Below the pieces are notes generated by a model. That model was not told the DNA's origin. It saw only the letters and a program-made list of their open reading frames with translations, and searched no databases. Positions 27,201 to 33,440 of a DNA stretch of 64,000 nt are shown here, in pieces. The translations under genes were made by a program, and so were the position numbers. The first letter of the stretch is position 1. Every line of letters starts with the position of its first letter. The stretch is from Adiantum capillus-veneris (taxonomy: Eukaryota; Streptophyta; Polypodiopsida; Polypodiales; Pteridaceae), in NCBI GenBank assembly GCA_014529385.2, contig CM043960.1, positions 36,780,781 to 36,844,780 on the forward strand, in the 5' to 3' direction.

Positions 27201-29688
27201 AAGGAATCGACACGCGAAAGTAGACCATCTTGTTGCTCAAAATACTACTGCTAGGCCTGAAGTTTGCGTTTTTACACATGCATCCTGATTAAAACTCAAG
27301 AAAATTTGAAGCTGAAATAAATGAGAACATTGTAGTTGCAAGGTAAAGTCCTTCGATGCTACAACTTGATGTGAAAATAGAAATTTTTGAAGTACTGGCT
27401 AAACTAGAAAGATTAAATACCTGCACCAAGTTCTTTAGCCAATGGAGCTATAAGAAAATCTAGGCAGCCAGTCACAAATACTATCTGGTAGCCATCTTGC
27501 TTTAGCTTCCGAATTAGATCCACTGCACCAGAAAAAATCCTGCTCAAAGTGAAAAAATGAAGAATCGATCATCAAACCAAGAACCAATTAAATCGAGCCA
27601 TTTAACTTAATCCAAGTATCACCTAAACAACAAGCAACTATGAATGGCTGGGGCTAAGCCCAGTATGTGTTGTCTCGTCATAATGTGCCCAGTGATGCAC
27701 TTTCCATCGTCTTGTGTTGCGCACATGGAGCCATTCGGCGAGGCTTTTGTTCCCCAAACTGCACTATTTTGTTGCCTAGTGTAATGTTGGCTCACCGATC
27801 GTATCATAATGACACCAGCTGTCACTATTGACAGACCTGCAAAAGGGTGCAGCTTGCTATGTGTTCCTCGAAGGGCAGTTCTGCTGCTGCAGAGAGCATA
27901 TCGCCCTCGTCAACTGACCCTCTATCGGACACAGTTTAGCACATGTGCACAGGAATGCAGTCAACTGAGGGACATTCGAGCTGACCAAAATGGTGTCAGA
28001 CTGGTGCATGTGCAAACTACATCTGTTTGAGCTTAAAATAGTTATTTAGAGGTCTGAGAGAATTCAAGAAAGAAAAACTTGAAATTAGCTCTGTAGGTGC
28101 ATATATGTTTATCATCACTGTCTTCAAGGTGAAGGCTATAGCTATTCGAATGGACAATGGCTGACTTGACAGCAATCAGGATTCACGAGCTGATATCAAG
28201 CTTCTTGAAGTTCATAACAAACTGTCACTCATTATCAATGCTAACGACTGATTGTTTAGACATTACTTCTTTGTCCCGTACCACCTCTAATGACAACCGA
28301 ACTTTTAAGGTCACCTGCTGTATAACAATTTAACAGCCATATTCGTAATCTAAACATAGCACAACTCCAAAGAGAAGGTTGGGATGATATCACATGATAT
28401 GATCTAGATGTTATAATCCCTGAACAGAACTATGTCACACAAGGCAACCCAAAACTTGTAAAATATCTGACCATAACATCGCAACAAGTGAAAAACGCCT
28501 GTGGGGTGAGCGAACCACCATCTGTAAGCAGGAAAAAGTGATAATTGGGTTCGAAAAAAATACCCATTATACTCGCCAGTGATTAAAGCATCAGAGAAAA
28601 CACCCCATTATCAGAGAACAAAGAGTGCCAAATGATTACCTGGGCCGGTAGTAGTTCCTGTAAATAAGTTCTGCCATTTGCTTTTTTGACTGAACTGATC
28701 TTCCTCGGTAGCTTTGGTAAAATACCCTATTGAAGATTGCCCGATTGACGGAGTCAATGATCAGATAGAAAATACAAGAGAGGGCAAACCAAGGGATCCA
28801 AAAGAGCTTAACAATGAAGGAAAGTTCTGTGATGCGATGTGTGAAATAAGCAAGGACGACATTGGTTCTCGTGATGGTGCCATCCACGTCGAAAAATGCC
28901 ACTTTGGGAGCTCTTGCTTTACTGGATTGATTCTTGGTGTGAGGATCTTCATCTACAGTGTGAACTGTGGATGACAATGAGTTACTTTTGGCATCCCAAG
29001 GAGCTATTCTTGCCATGCTGAAGTTCTTGCACACTCGACGCCAGGACTGTCCGCCAAGACTTGCACTCACAATGCTCCCAACAGAAAGGAGAGGTGTAAT
29101 ACCGGATGTCAGAAGACCATGTTCTCGTATAGCTGAAGACAAAGTGATACCAAAAAATGTGTTTTCTCCAGGAGAGCTACTTTTCAGCCAGGAATTCAGC
29201 AGATAGGTGGGGCCTGCACAGACAATTAGACGATCATTAAGTCCCACACCACAGCACTTAAACAAAAATCAAGCTGAGAACAGTTGTGCATGATCGACAG
29301 AAAATGAAGTACACTTGAGCTGGCAAGCGCAAGTTCAGCCTAGGGATGAGTTCTAGCAAGAAACCTGGATATGTGAAGCTTTAAGAGATCTGCTGCCAAG
29401 AAAAGGTGGCAAAACGCTGCTAAGTTCGACGAAAGGGGCTCTATGATCTCATCCGGATGAAAAAACCTATGCAGCTAAGCAAGCCTTATCCAAAAATGTC
29501 TGATGATATTGAGCTGCAGTAAAGAAAAGGACGTATAAATTGTGCAATGAGGTTTCGTAGTGATGAATGAACCGTGTCCAATAGAAAGCTATGTGTCTCT
29601 CTAGAGAGGAAATAACGGTGTGAGTGTGTGTGGGTGACGAGAACGACACAAACACGCAGGGAGAGCTTTTCTGCGTGTGCGTGTGAGT

Positions 29689-29735
<47 letters not shown>

Positions 29736-29877
29736 CAAGAGAAGTAGGCAGATACGATGGACCTTCTGCTGTCCATCACAGAGGTTGGCATCGACATACA
29801 TTGCCCAAAAAATAGCTTCGCGATCATACGTGCTCCCAGCGAAGATACAGGGAAGGTAGAACGTGGGGATTAGCTAT

Positions 29878-29920
<43 letters not shown>

Positions 29921-30000
29921 TTGCCTGAAGCCCACGGGGTGGCTATGGCCGCTACCAAGCTGCACTGGTGACTCGCGGGCACACCTTGCGAAGAAGACAT
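413..30000 (-). CDS. HAD-superfamily (subfamily IB) phosphatase-like gene, six coding exons
   Basis: Exons, in transcription order, are 30000-29925, 29213-28640, 27539-27421, 920-881, 756-612 and 532-413. They total 1074 nt and join without a frame error to 357 residues plus TAG. The start ATG (30000-29998) is the only one that fits exon 1. HAD motifs are all visible: motif I DVDGT (nucleophile Asp134, Asp136), motif II Thr240 in VFVTG, motif III Lys285 in NAEKAERV, and motif [11 protein letters not shown] (Asp308, Asp312). Residues about 157-178 are strongly hydrophobic, so membrane association is possible. Residues 1-125 are poorly conserved in look and could carry a targeting peptide. The family hydrolyses phosphomonoesters (phosphoserine phosphatase is a relative); the substrate here is unknown. 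Introns 2-5 are GT-AG; intron 1 uses a GC donor. The reading frame looks functional despite a 26.5-kb third intron full of transposons. Confidence 0.93.
612..756 (-). CDS. HAD gene exon 5 (motifs III and IV)
   Basis: The 145-nt exon after acceptor TATACAG encodes the FTGQLKG strand, Lys285 (motif III) and [12 protein letters not shown] (motif IV Asp308 and Asp312). It ends on a codon boundary at GAGATT before GTAAGT. Confidence 0.93.
881..920 (-). CDS. HAD gene exon 4 (40-nt micro-exon)
   Basis: Lies between acceptor TTTTCAG and donor GGGAG|GTGAGG. It encodes [12 protein letters not shown], the stretch that follows the motif II helix in subfamily IB proteins. Its two-base start and two-base end match the phases of exons 3 and 5 exactly. 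Confidence 0.9.
1397..2740 (+). pseudogene. LINE copy 1 reverse transcriptase (broken)
   Basis: This is a non-LTR reverse transcriptase. Recognisable blocks are the N-terminal [38 protein letters not shown] (palm motif A), [13 protein letters not shown] (motif B), and [11 protein letters not shown] (motif C, catalytic YADD at about 2119-2130). The frame is interrupted by one in-frame TAG at 2261-2263, where the second copy has CAG, and then continues to 2740. A frameshift near 2715 moves it to the next frame. Upstream coding similarity back to about 1330 lies in another frame. It is therefore dead but only lightly mutated. Confidence 0.85.
2715..3678 (+). pseudogene. LINE copy 1 C-terminal region with CCHC-type zinc motif
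   Basis: Continues the RT protein in other frames: [16 protein letters not shown], then a TAG at 2874-2876, then [14 protein letters not shown], then a frameshift near 3180. A Cys-X2-Cys-X7-His-X4-Cys motif ([18 protein letters not shown]) lies at about 3178-3231. It is the kind of C-terminal zinc finger found after RT in many LINEs. A basic tail rich in Arg ends at the stop near 3678. Two frameshifts and one nonsense codon are needed to follow it. Confidence 0.75.
3930..4740 (+). pseudogene. LINE copy 2 AP-endonuclease-like domain (frameshifted)
   Basis: An endonuclease/exonuclease/phosphatase fold domain that nicks target DNA for LINE insertion. Visible motifs are [18 protein letters not shown] (catalytic Glu), [22 protein letters not shown] (GDFN), and [10 protein letters not shown] (the SxxDY block). 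A frameshift near 4580, in a G-T homopolymer run, separates the GDFN part from the STVDY part. The last conserved SDH block appears as VDHLF. The start codon was not found; similarity runs upstream of 3945. Confidence 0.8.
4741..5123 (+). pseudogene. LINE copy 2 linker between endonuclease and RT
   Basis: Carries a charged, helical-looking stretch ending in [18 protein letters not shown] at about 5068-5121, in a different frame from the endonuclease. It resembles the inter-domain linker of LINE polyproteins. It stops where the internal deletion begins. Confidence 0.55.
5128..5936 (+). pseudogene. LINE copy 2 reverse transcriptase fragment
   Basis: Begins within palm motif A ([11 protein letters not shown]) and includes [12 protein letters not shown] (motif B, with a short deletion just after it) and [11 protein letters not shown] (motif C, where Ala of YADD is Thr). 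It then runs through [16 protein letters not shown], where copy 1 has its stop. A frameshift near 5335 and another near 5750 break it. Confidence 0.8.
5937..6464 (-). pseudogene. L1-type LINE RT fragments, locally duplicated
   Basis: The minus strand encodes [20 protein letters not shown] twice, at about 6129-6215 and again at about 6400-6465. This is the post-palm segment of plant L1-type LINE reverse transcriptases. The two copies lie in one orientation with about 250 bp between them. The surrounding sequence is scrambled, and no complete element can be drawn. Confidence 0.6.
6465..6912. repeat. Long inverted repeat, arms about 200 bp, 26-bp loop
   Basis: The left arm 6465-6667 and right arm 6694-6912 are reverse complements with few mismatches; the right arm has a short A-rich insertion near 6799. 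The left arm contains [11 protein letters not shown], resembling an RT YADD block. The arrangement is therefore an inverted duplication of LINE-derived sequence and not a classical transposon terminus. Confidence 0.85.
6935..7450 (-). mobile_element. LINE 3' end, minus strand, 5'-truncated
   Basis: The minus strand ends in GAAGACGTTAATATTAC followed by CATTT-type repeats (6935-6985), matching the terminus of LINE copy 1. Upstream, at about 7200-7420, it encodes [17 protein letters not shown] and [10 protein letters not shown], clearly related to the basic C-terminal tail of copy 1 but from a diverged subfamily. Its 5' truncation lies near 7450. Confidence 0.75.
7451..8234 (+). other. Unassigned repeat-like stretch with promoter-like sequence
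   Basis: Contains TATATAAG at 7503-7510, about 110 bp upstream of an AATAAA at 7617, as in an LTR promoter-terminator unit. No terminal repeats or coding blocks could be matched to it in the window. It may be a solo or broken LTR of another family. Confidence 0.3.
8235..8660 (+). mobile_element. LTR D, 5'-truncated, plus strand
   Basis: Matches the LTR at 10701-11273 read in the opposite direction: a GACATGGCA...CTGTATGG module, GCTTTTGGGCATCCC, and GGATGCCAGTCTTTGGGGC, ending GTGTCCAAGCGTGCAACA at 8660. The usual TGTCACAAA start is absent. Just after it, TGAGAGCTCAGAA may be a damaged initiator-Met primer site. Confidence 0.65.
9213..10020 (+). pseudogene. gag of internally deleted gypsy element
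   Basis: A Ty3/gypsy capsid-like protein. It has a Ser/Lys-rich N-terminus ([20 protein letters not shown]), then [12 protein letters not shown], and in another frame [14 protein letters not shown] and [16 protein letters not shown], the usual gag core blocks. It then reaches LPKEI and a basic end. At least two frameshifts (about 9500 and 9800) and a TAG near 9703 interrupt it. The N-terminal part is a clear relative of the gag fragment at 13511-13793 on the other strand. Confidence 0.7.
10046..10165 (+). pseudogene. Chromodomain C-terminal remnant
   Basis: Encodes [19 protein letters not shown] and LYLEAFGF. This aligns with [19 protein letters not shown] and [10 protein letters not shown] of the chromovirus at 11831-12031. 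It marks the 3' end of the pol gene fused by deletion to gag. Confidence 0.7.
10166..10439. other. No recognisable gene
   Basis: AT-rich sequence without coding similarity that I can name. It may be the 3' untranslated part of the deleted gypsy element. Confidence 0.3.
10440..10700 (+). mobile_element. LTR end, degenerate primer site and leader of a second D-type element
   Basis: Repeats the end of LTR D: GTTGACTCTCC through GTGTCCAAGCTTGTAACA at 10564. TGATATCTCAGCTCAGAAC follows, close to the initiator-Met primer site TGATATCAGAGCTC seen at 21037. The leader sequence matches 8662-8780, including GGGGAGATGAAGAAA. It is cut off by the LTR that starts at 10701. Confidence 0.6.
10701..11273 (-). 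mobile_element. LTR A (3' LTR of chromovirus remnant), 573 bp
   Basis: Bounded by TGTAACAG on the left and TTTGTGACA on the right, so TG...CA on both strands. On its minus-strand side it is preceded by the polypurine tract TTTCAAGAGGGGGGTA (11274-11290). A TTTAAATA-type TATA region lies inside near 10960. Confidence 0.85.
11831..12031 (-). pseudogene. Chromodomain of gypsy integrase
   Basis: Encodes [16 protein letters not shown], then [20 protein letters not shown], the aromatic-rich fold of a chromodomain. Chromovirus chromodomains direct integration to chromatin marked by histone methylation. It continues from the integrase after a frameshift near 12000. Confidence 0.8.
11968..12900 (-). 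pseudogene. Integrase core and C-terminal region (frameshifted)
   Basis: The retroviral-type integrase. The first catalytic Asp lies in [10 protein letters not shown] near 12885, directly before a TGA. The second lies in [10 protein letters not shown] near 12715. The Glu lies in FEIVN near 12595 after a TAG at the preceding FHP. The GPY/F region has [14 protein letters not shown] and [17 protein letters not shown]. The stretch 12570-11968 is open for 200 residues. Catalytic residues survive but the reading frame does not. Confidence 0.8.
12945..13500 (-). pseudogene. RNase H end and integrase zinc-binding region
   Basis: Carries [20 protein letters not shown] and VADALSRKP of gypsy RNase H. 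The integrase H2C2 zinc region follows ([18 protein letters not shown], then [14 protein letters not shown]). The first part is fused in frame to the gag fragment. Confidence 0.8.
13501..13793 (-). pseudogene. gag N-terminal fragment
   Basis: A Ser/Asp/Glu and Lys rich N-terminus ([19 protein letters not shown]) then [12 protein letters not shown], the start of the capsid-like region. The frame then runs straight into RNase H sequence. It is related to the gag at 9213. Confidence 0.7.
13886..14497 (-). mobile_element. LTR B (3' LTR of the gag-protease element)
   Basis: About 612 bp, closely alike to LTR C at 17127-17739. It ends in TTTGTGACA at 14497 next to the polypurine tract AAGAAGGGGGGG on the minus strand. 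It contains a (GA)n run at 13921-13958, a TTTAAATA box at about 14123, and three copies of the GTGGCA...TGTACGGA module. The left end near 13886 is less certain. Confidence 0.8.
14498..15420 (-). other. 3' untranslated internal part of the gag-protease element
   Basis: Starts on the right of LTR B with the polypurine tract. No coding similarity was recognised. It has three dispersed copies of a GC-rich motif, CGCATAACC...GTCCGGGCCGG, at about 14887, 14946 and 15074. Confidence 0.5.
15421..15800 (-). pseudogene. Retroelement aspartic protease remnant
   Basis: The minus strand encodes [19 protein letters not shown] and, further on, [17 protein letters not shown], the flap-to-C-terminal blocks of a pepsin-like retroelement protease. 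The catalytic D-S/T-G triplet reads D-P-R, so it should be inactive. It needs at least one frame change. Confidence 0.6.
15890..16930 (-). pseudogene. gag with CCHC knuckle of the gag-protease element
   Basis: Capsid-like blocks [15 protein letters not shown] and [13 protein letters not shown] lie at 16470-16290, then [12 protein letters not shown] near 16190. The CCHC knuckle at about 15905-15950 keeps C-X2-C-X4-H-X4-C but has a TAA between the second Cys and the His. A Pro-rich stretch near 16610 precedes the core. Several frameshifts are present. Confidence 0.65.
17127..17739 (-). mobile_element. LTR C (5' LTR of the gag-protease element), 613 bp
   Basis: Runs from TGAATACAC to TTTATGACA. 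It is nearly collinear with LTR B. It has a short (GA)n at 17162-17176, a TTTAAATA box near 17340, and four tandem-like GACGTGGCA...TGTACGGA modules between about 17440 and 17620, upstream of the TATA region. Confidence 0.8.
18060..18960 (-). pseudogene. Gypsy reverse transcriptase remnant
   Basis: The clearest block is 18458-18066: [21 protein letters not shown] with the catalytic YLDD, then [20 protein letters not shown] and [19 protein letters not shown] of the thumb/connection. Earlier RT blocks (about 18700-18480) are broken by frameshifts. A local duplication at about 18723-18845 repeats the segment TCTAGCAATTCTGC. Confidence 0.75.
19171..19290 (-). repeat. 60-bp tandem duplication in the protease region
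   Basis: Two copies, 19171-19230 and 19231-19290, differ at one base. On the minus strand they encode a 20-residue unit ([19 protein letters not shown]) twice in frame. The upstream part has [18 protein letters not shown], a protease-end block. Confidence 0.9.
20000..20640 (-). pseudogene. gag of gypsy element E
   Basis: The N-terminal part (20632-20441) is acidic: [20 protein letters not shown] then [18 protein letters not shown]. The core (20276-20064) has [20 protein letters not shown] and [20 protein letters not shown], typical of the gypsy gag C-terminal lobe, ending in [12 protein letters not shown]. Frames differ between the two blocks. Confidence 0.65.
21037..21048 (-). promoter_or_regulatory. 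Primer binding site of element E (initiator tRNA-Met type)
   Basis: On the minus strand, LTR E ends CCTTACA, then T, then TGATATCAGAGCTC. This differs by one base from the canonical TGGTATCAGAGC primer site. Confidence 0.75.
21050..22163 (-). mobile_element. LTR E, about 1.1 kb, minus strand
   Basis: The transcriptional end, TGTAAGG on the plus strand, is fixed by the primer site. The start near 22163 is inferred from alignment with plus-strand copies at 24401 and 25516. It has a (GA)n at 21223-21255, repeated CTAGCGTTTT-type units, and an AATAAATAAAATAAAT stretch near 21955. Confidence 0.75.
22200..24090 (-). pseudogene. Gypsy element E-type RNase H, integrase and chromodomain
   Basis: RNase H (24088-23600) has [20 protein letters not shown] and VVDALSRKG. 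The integrase zinc region has [20 protein letters not shown]. The integrase core (23283-22885) has SMDFVTNLP and IVSDRN (both Asp present), but the third acidic residue is Lys in SDGQTKIYN, so the D,D-35-E triad is lost. Near 22440-22230 a chromodomain-like end carries [11 protein letters not shown] and [14 protein letters not shown]. It lies directly upstream of LTR E. Confidence 0.8.
24091..24400 (+). other. 3' internal end of a plus-strand E-type element (partial)
   Basis: Only the last tens of bases (CTATGTGCATGTGGACAAG before 24401) match the sequence adjoining LTR E on the other strand. A short Ser-rich open frame precedes it. No protein family was recognised. Confidence 0.4.
24401..25139 (+). 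mobile_element. LTR E1, plus strand, 3'-truncated
   Basis: Starts TGTAACTCC and aligns with the reverse complement of LTR E (AGGAAGTG, GGCACCCTTGTGAGCCTG, GCCTCTGATTGCAC). A CCTATAAAGG TATA box lies near 24721, followed by CCTAGCG/TTTCAG-rich leader. Similarity ends near 25139. Confidence 0.7.
25140..25515 (+). mobile_element. 3' end of an A-family chromovirus: polypurine tract plus partial LTR
   Basis: GGAGGGCGATTACAATTCTTTC, AAGAGGGGGG and TATGTCACAAAATG at 25226-25276 match the polypurine tract and LTR A start on the other strand. The LTR runs from TGTCACAAA at about 25261 and is cut near 25515. It carries two copies of the TGAC(A/G)TGGnA module. Confidence 0.7.
25516..26648 (+). mobile_element. 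LTR E2, plus strand, 5'-truncated
   Basis: Aligns with LTR E from CCTCTGGTTGCACAT onwards and ends CTGCACTTTACA at 26648, the same terminus as LTR E. A TATAAGAG box is at about 25692. The R-U5 part has many CCTAGCG and TTTTGCA units. Open frames of about 185 codons here reflect that repeat-like composition and are not considered genes. No primer site follows, so this is a 3' or solo LTR. Confidence 0.7.
26649..27420. other. Native-looking intron 3 sequence at its 5' end
   Basis: No coding or repeat signal was recognised between the end of LTR E2 and the exon 3 donor. Confidence 0.4.
27421..27539 (-). CDS. HAD gene exon 3 (motif II)
   Basis: The 119-nt exon encodes residues 217-257, including VFVTGCLDF with the motif II Thr240. 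Acceptor GAGCAG and donor CAG|GTATTT are clear. The phase-1 end is completed only by exon 4, 26.5 kb away, forming an Asp codon. Confidence 0.93.
27540..28639 (-). other. Intron 2 of the HAD gene (1,100 bp)
   Basis: GTAATC donor and GAGCAG acceptor. Nothing else was recognised inside it. Confidence 0.85.
28640..29213 (-). CDS. HAD gene exon 2 (motif I)
   Basis: The 574-nt exon follows acceptor TGTGCAG and ends at CCCAG before GTAATC. It encodes the low-complexity N-terminal part, the nucleophile motif FFDVDGTIT at residues 132-140, and the hydrophobic helix at about 157-178. It ends after two bases of the Arg217 codon. Confidence 0.93.
29214..29924 (-). other. Intron 1 of the HAD gene (711 bp), GC-AG type
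   Basis: Starts GCAAGT followed at once by a (CT)19-like run on the minus strand (plus 29881-29918) and ends TGTGCAG. A (GT)n-(GA)n microsatellite lies at 29691-29736. Confidence 0.75.
29925..30000 (-). CDS. HAD gene exon 1 (start codon)
   Basis: Begins at the ATG at 30000 and encodes 25 residues starting [11 protein letters not shown] and ending TPWAS. It ends in phase 1 at CTTCAG followed by GCAAGT, the standard context of the minor GC donor class. The single leftover G pairs with GC at the start of exon 2 to make a glycine codon. Confidence 0.8.
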
Positions 30001-30812
30001 TCTTGCAGGCAGGGTAGGTGAGAGAGGAGAGCGAGATAATTAAAGGCAAGAGAAACTAATGGTGATGTCAATTACAGCCGCGGGCAAAAGCAGCAGCTAC
30101 CACACGCCATGGCCGGAAAGTATGGAATTCAAAAGGGAGTCTACTACTGCAGGCTCTCACAGCATGAGGCTTGGCGTCTCCTCAGTCCCCACCATCGGGG
30201 GGAGAGAGTGTGGAAAGTTGCTGACAATTTAGAAGAGCGCGCACACTCTTGTGATGGCTTCAGAGAGACACATATTCACACATTCGATCTCGAACCAATA
30301 GCTACTCACCAAATACCATTTTTGGCCTGCTAAAGAAAGGCCTTAGTGTTGGGCTTGGTTGGGCGTCCTTTTGTGGATGGCGTCCACGTGCACGGCCAGC
30401 AGTTTTGCACAGCGGAGTCAGGACGACGTGAAGGCGTGCAGCTGCATGTGGAATTCAGCTTGGATTATAGCTACATGCGGAGTTCTGCCTTGGAGTCCCG
30501 TGCGATTGCGAGTCTATCGCTCACGCTGTCACGTTTTCTGCAGTCTCAGGCTCGTCCTTTCTAGCACCTACGGCGGCGCAGAGTCGCTCAGTACAAATCG
30601 TTTGCTATGGAGAACCGCATGAAGGAGTCTTTTAAGAATGGCGTGCGTACGCTATGGTTAGTCCTTTCGATACAATATCTGCCTCATTCCCAGCTTCCCA
30701 GTTCTTCTTCTGCTCTTGTCATCGGTTGCTGCATCGCAAGTCTGATGCCGAACAAGCCAATTTATTATTATTTTGGCTTTCTATTGCAATTACTCCTCTT
30801 TTGTTACATTGA

Positions 30813-30867
<55 letters not shown>

Positions 30868-30969
30868 GCGCAGTGCGTTGTCTATCACAAGAAGTTTTGG
30901 ACAAATTCTCACAATAATCGGCACATTGTGGCTTACCTCAACATCAATATGAACTTCTGTGAGAGAGGG
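30001..30969 (-). promoter_or_regulatory. Upstream region and presumed promoter of the HAD gene
   Basis: No TATA box with a convincing position was found in the first 150 bp upstream of the ATG. The region is moderately GC-rich around 30360-30600 and holds a (CT)n microsatellite at 30811-30864. No divergent gene was recognised. Confidence 0.35.
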
Positions 30970-31174
30970 AGTGCTCGAAAAAAACCTAGGTTTAGTGTAA
31001 TCCCACCTACAAATTTTGAAATTTACCTCTAAATTTTAAGGTGAGAAAACCTACAAAATTTTGAAAAAATTAGTGTAATTTGGTGTAAAAACCTTCAAAT
31101 TTTGTCAATTTACCTCTATTGTTTCCCATATGTAGGTTTGCCAAGTTTTAGGAAAAAAGTTTTTTTCGAGCACT
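30970..31174. mobile_element. MITE-like element, 205 bp, 15-bp terminal inverted repeats
   Basis: The ends AGTGCTCGAAAAAAA and TTTTTTTCGAGCACT are perfect inverted repeats over 15 bases. Both sides are flanked by GGG, a possible 3-bp target duplication. The AT-rich interior has TTTAGTGTAATCCCACC and repeated ACCTnnAAATTTT units. No coding capacity. Confidence 0.8.
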
Positions 31175-31768
31175 GGGCCGCACCACATACCTTGCTAGGT
31201 ACATCCTTATGCAGGCCACCGTGAATCTTCACCTTGTTTTCAACTTCTATGGTTCCTCCATGTTAAGGCCCCTCACACACTGCTAGCTCTATCACTTTCG
31301 CGTGGTGTGTGTGTGTCATCTCCATGTTAACTAGTGAAGCATTAAGAGAACTTGCATGATCTGTGGCCTTTTTAATACACTCAAGGGCATTGATAGTAAG
31401 CAAATAATGTATGTAGATATAGAAGACGATGGTACGATGGCCATTTGCCTTTGCGTTGTCGTTGTCTCGAGAAAATTGTGCCTCCGGTCACACTTCCTTG
31501 TGCAAAATCAACCTCTCCCTTAAATTGAAGTTGAAAATCATATTGACCTTGTATACTGAATTTGAGAGATCAAATATGAAGTAAAAGCAAAAGTGGTCTA
31601 GCAAATCCAAAGTTGTATTAGCCATCGGGATCAAAATGAAAATGTTTTTGAGCAAATGTTTATCTCCCTTATCGTACAAAATGTAAAATGGTAGTGAGAA
31701 TATATGTGTGTGTGGGGTCTATGTGGCACGCGTGGGTGCACGTGTGTGTGTGTGTGTGTGTAGATATC

Positions 31769-31808
<40 letters not shown>

Positions 31809-32800
31809 CTGATCGGGCCTATTAGACCCGATTATGTCGCCCCTATCTCTTTGAGCAATGGTTTGTATGTAGAGATGCATCAACTTGCACAAAACAATCC
31901 CATTGCATTTATTAATAGAGACATCTTCCAGCCTATCTCTCTTTTTTGGCAATACAAGGTGCATTAATGTAGCCATTTTGCAAGCAACTCCAACAAACAA
32001 CTTGATACTTCAGTATTATGTGCTATTCAACACACGCACACACACACACGTAGAGGTTTATGGATAGAGAACATGATAAAGATCTATGGATTGGAGTTAT
32101 TGGAAGACTCATGTACTTTCAATATTATTAGTCATTTCTTAAGATATGTCAAACTTGAAAAATATGTTGCTAAATTATTGAACCTTGGATTGTACACATG
32201 GCATGCCATGATCATTCAATCCACCACTTGGTGAGTGTGATCAAATTGTACCCAAGTGTGCCAAAGATCTCTAGTTCCACTTCGTCCTCGCATCCAATTA
32301 ACCAACTCCAATCTAGAGGCACGGCCAACCGTAGACTTCTTGAACACAAAGTATCGCTCCCCTTCCACTCCTTTCCCAAGAAACCTACTTCTCTGAAAAG
32401 AATCATATGTGTGATCCCTCTTTAGCCGCAACAAGGAATCTACATTGAAGCTCTCATTTGTTGGCCCATTTTTTGTTGCTTTCACCGACCTATGAAATTT
32501 GGATTACAAAATTTAGTTACTTTGAAATAATTGCACAAATAAGAACAACTATTAATCATCCTCACGAATGTCCTCCACTAAGGGGCCCATTGCTTCAACA
32601 ACATTTAGAAATTATTGCTCACCAAGTACATAGCAAGAGTCCCCCTTTTTGCATCAAAGTTGTTGTCACAATTTCCTTTGCCACACACATTTGTACCTTT
32701 TGTATACCTTCATGTTTGTCTACACCGAGGACTTGTGCAACCATTTCTTTGGTTTTTGGACTAGTGTACAAAGTGGATTGGTTCGCCCCACTCAATAGAA
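31175..32800. other. Intergenic, no recognised gene; microsatellites
   Basis: Contains (GT)n at 31741-31762, (CT)n at 31771-31805 and a short CA run at 32031-32050. The span 32198-32485 is open in two frames but resembles nothing I know. Confidence 0.4.
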
Positions 32801-32805
32801 TCTAG

Positions 32806-33440
32806 AAGAAAAACTGGTTAGAGGAACGTTGGCAAAAGAGTGGCAAACAATCTGGGAGACTAAAGGGCCGAAATACATAAAGCTACTCATTTGGAAAGTG
32901 CTATGGGGTGCCTTGCCTATTGGGATTAAGGTGCACGCTAGAGGCATCAGCTTTGACACTTGCTCTGGCTGGCTGCAGGGCAGGCTCTGAAGACCCCCTT
33001 CATATGTTCTACAAGTGCCCTACTTCGCGGGGACTGGCTGCTAGGGTTTGCAAATGGGTAAGAAGGGCTTGAAAGACCATTTTCTTTAGAGATGACCTGA
33101 TCTTGGGAAGTCGTGGTTTCCAAAGCCAGCCCGCTTTGGTGTGCACACAAACTATTAGATTCTGCTACTTGAATCAGGTATGGAAGTCAAGAAACCTTTG
33201 TGTTTTTTAGGGCAAACTAGATGTACCTCATTTGAGCTTATACATGTAGTAGGAGCAAGAAGAGGGGCAATTGACAAGGATGAAGAATGGATTCAGGCAG
33301 GGAACTACTTAGAACACTATAGTGGATAGGTGTATTGCCACTTTGTTTCTGTGTACAAGTCTCTACTAAAACCCTAGTCCCCTCAAGGCACATGTAGTGC
33401 TTGAGAAAAATTGTATTCTTTAAGAGCTAATATAACTTCT
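32806..33440 (+). pseudogene. L1-type LINE 3' end with zf-RVT-like region
   Basis: Encodes EWQTIWETKGPKYIKLLIWK and VLWGALPIGIKVHARGI, then after a frameshift DPLHMFYKCPTSRGLAARVC. This is the zinc-binding region that follows RT in plant L1-type LINEs. The 3' part ends with a decayed tail near 33440, before a TA microsatellite. Several stops are present. Confidence 0.65.

Larger units (their letters stand above)
921..27420 (-). other. Giant intron 3 of the HAD gene (26,500 bp)
   Basis: Bounded by donor GTATTT next to exon 3 and acceptor TTTTCAG next to exon 4. Only about 0.4 kb at the acceptor side (921-1330) and about 0.8 kb at the donor side (26649-27420) look like ordinary intron sequence. 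The rest is nested LINE and LTR elements in both orientations. Confidence 0.9.

Noticed and set aside
30109-30622. Possible divergent gene upstream of the HAD gene
   Set aside because: Three short overlapping frames, no recognised motif, no codon pattern. Treated as upstream noncoding DNA.
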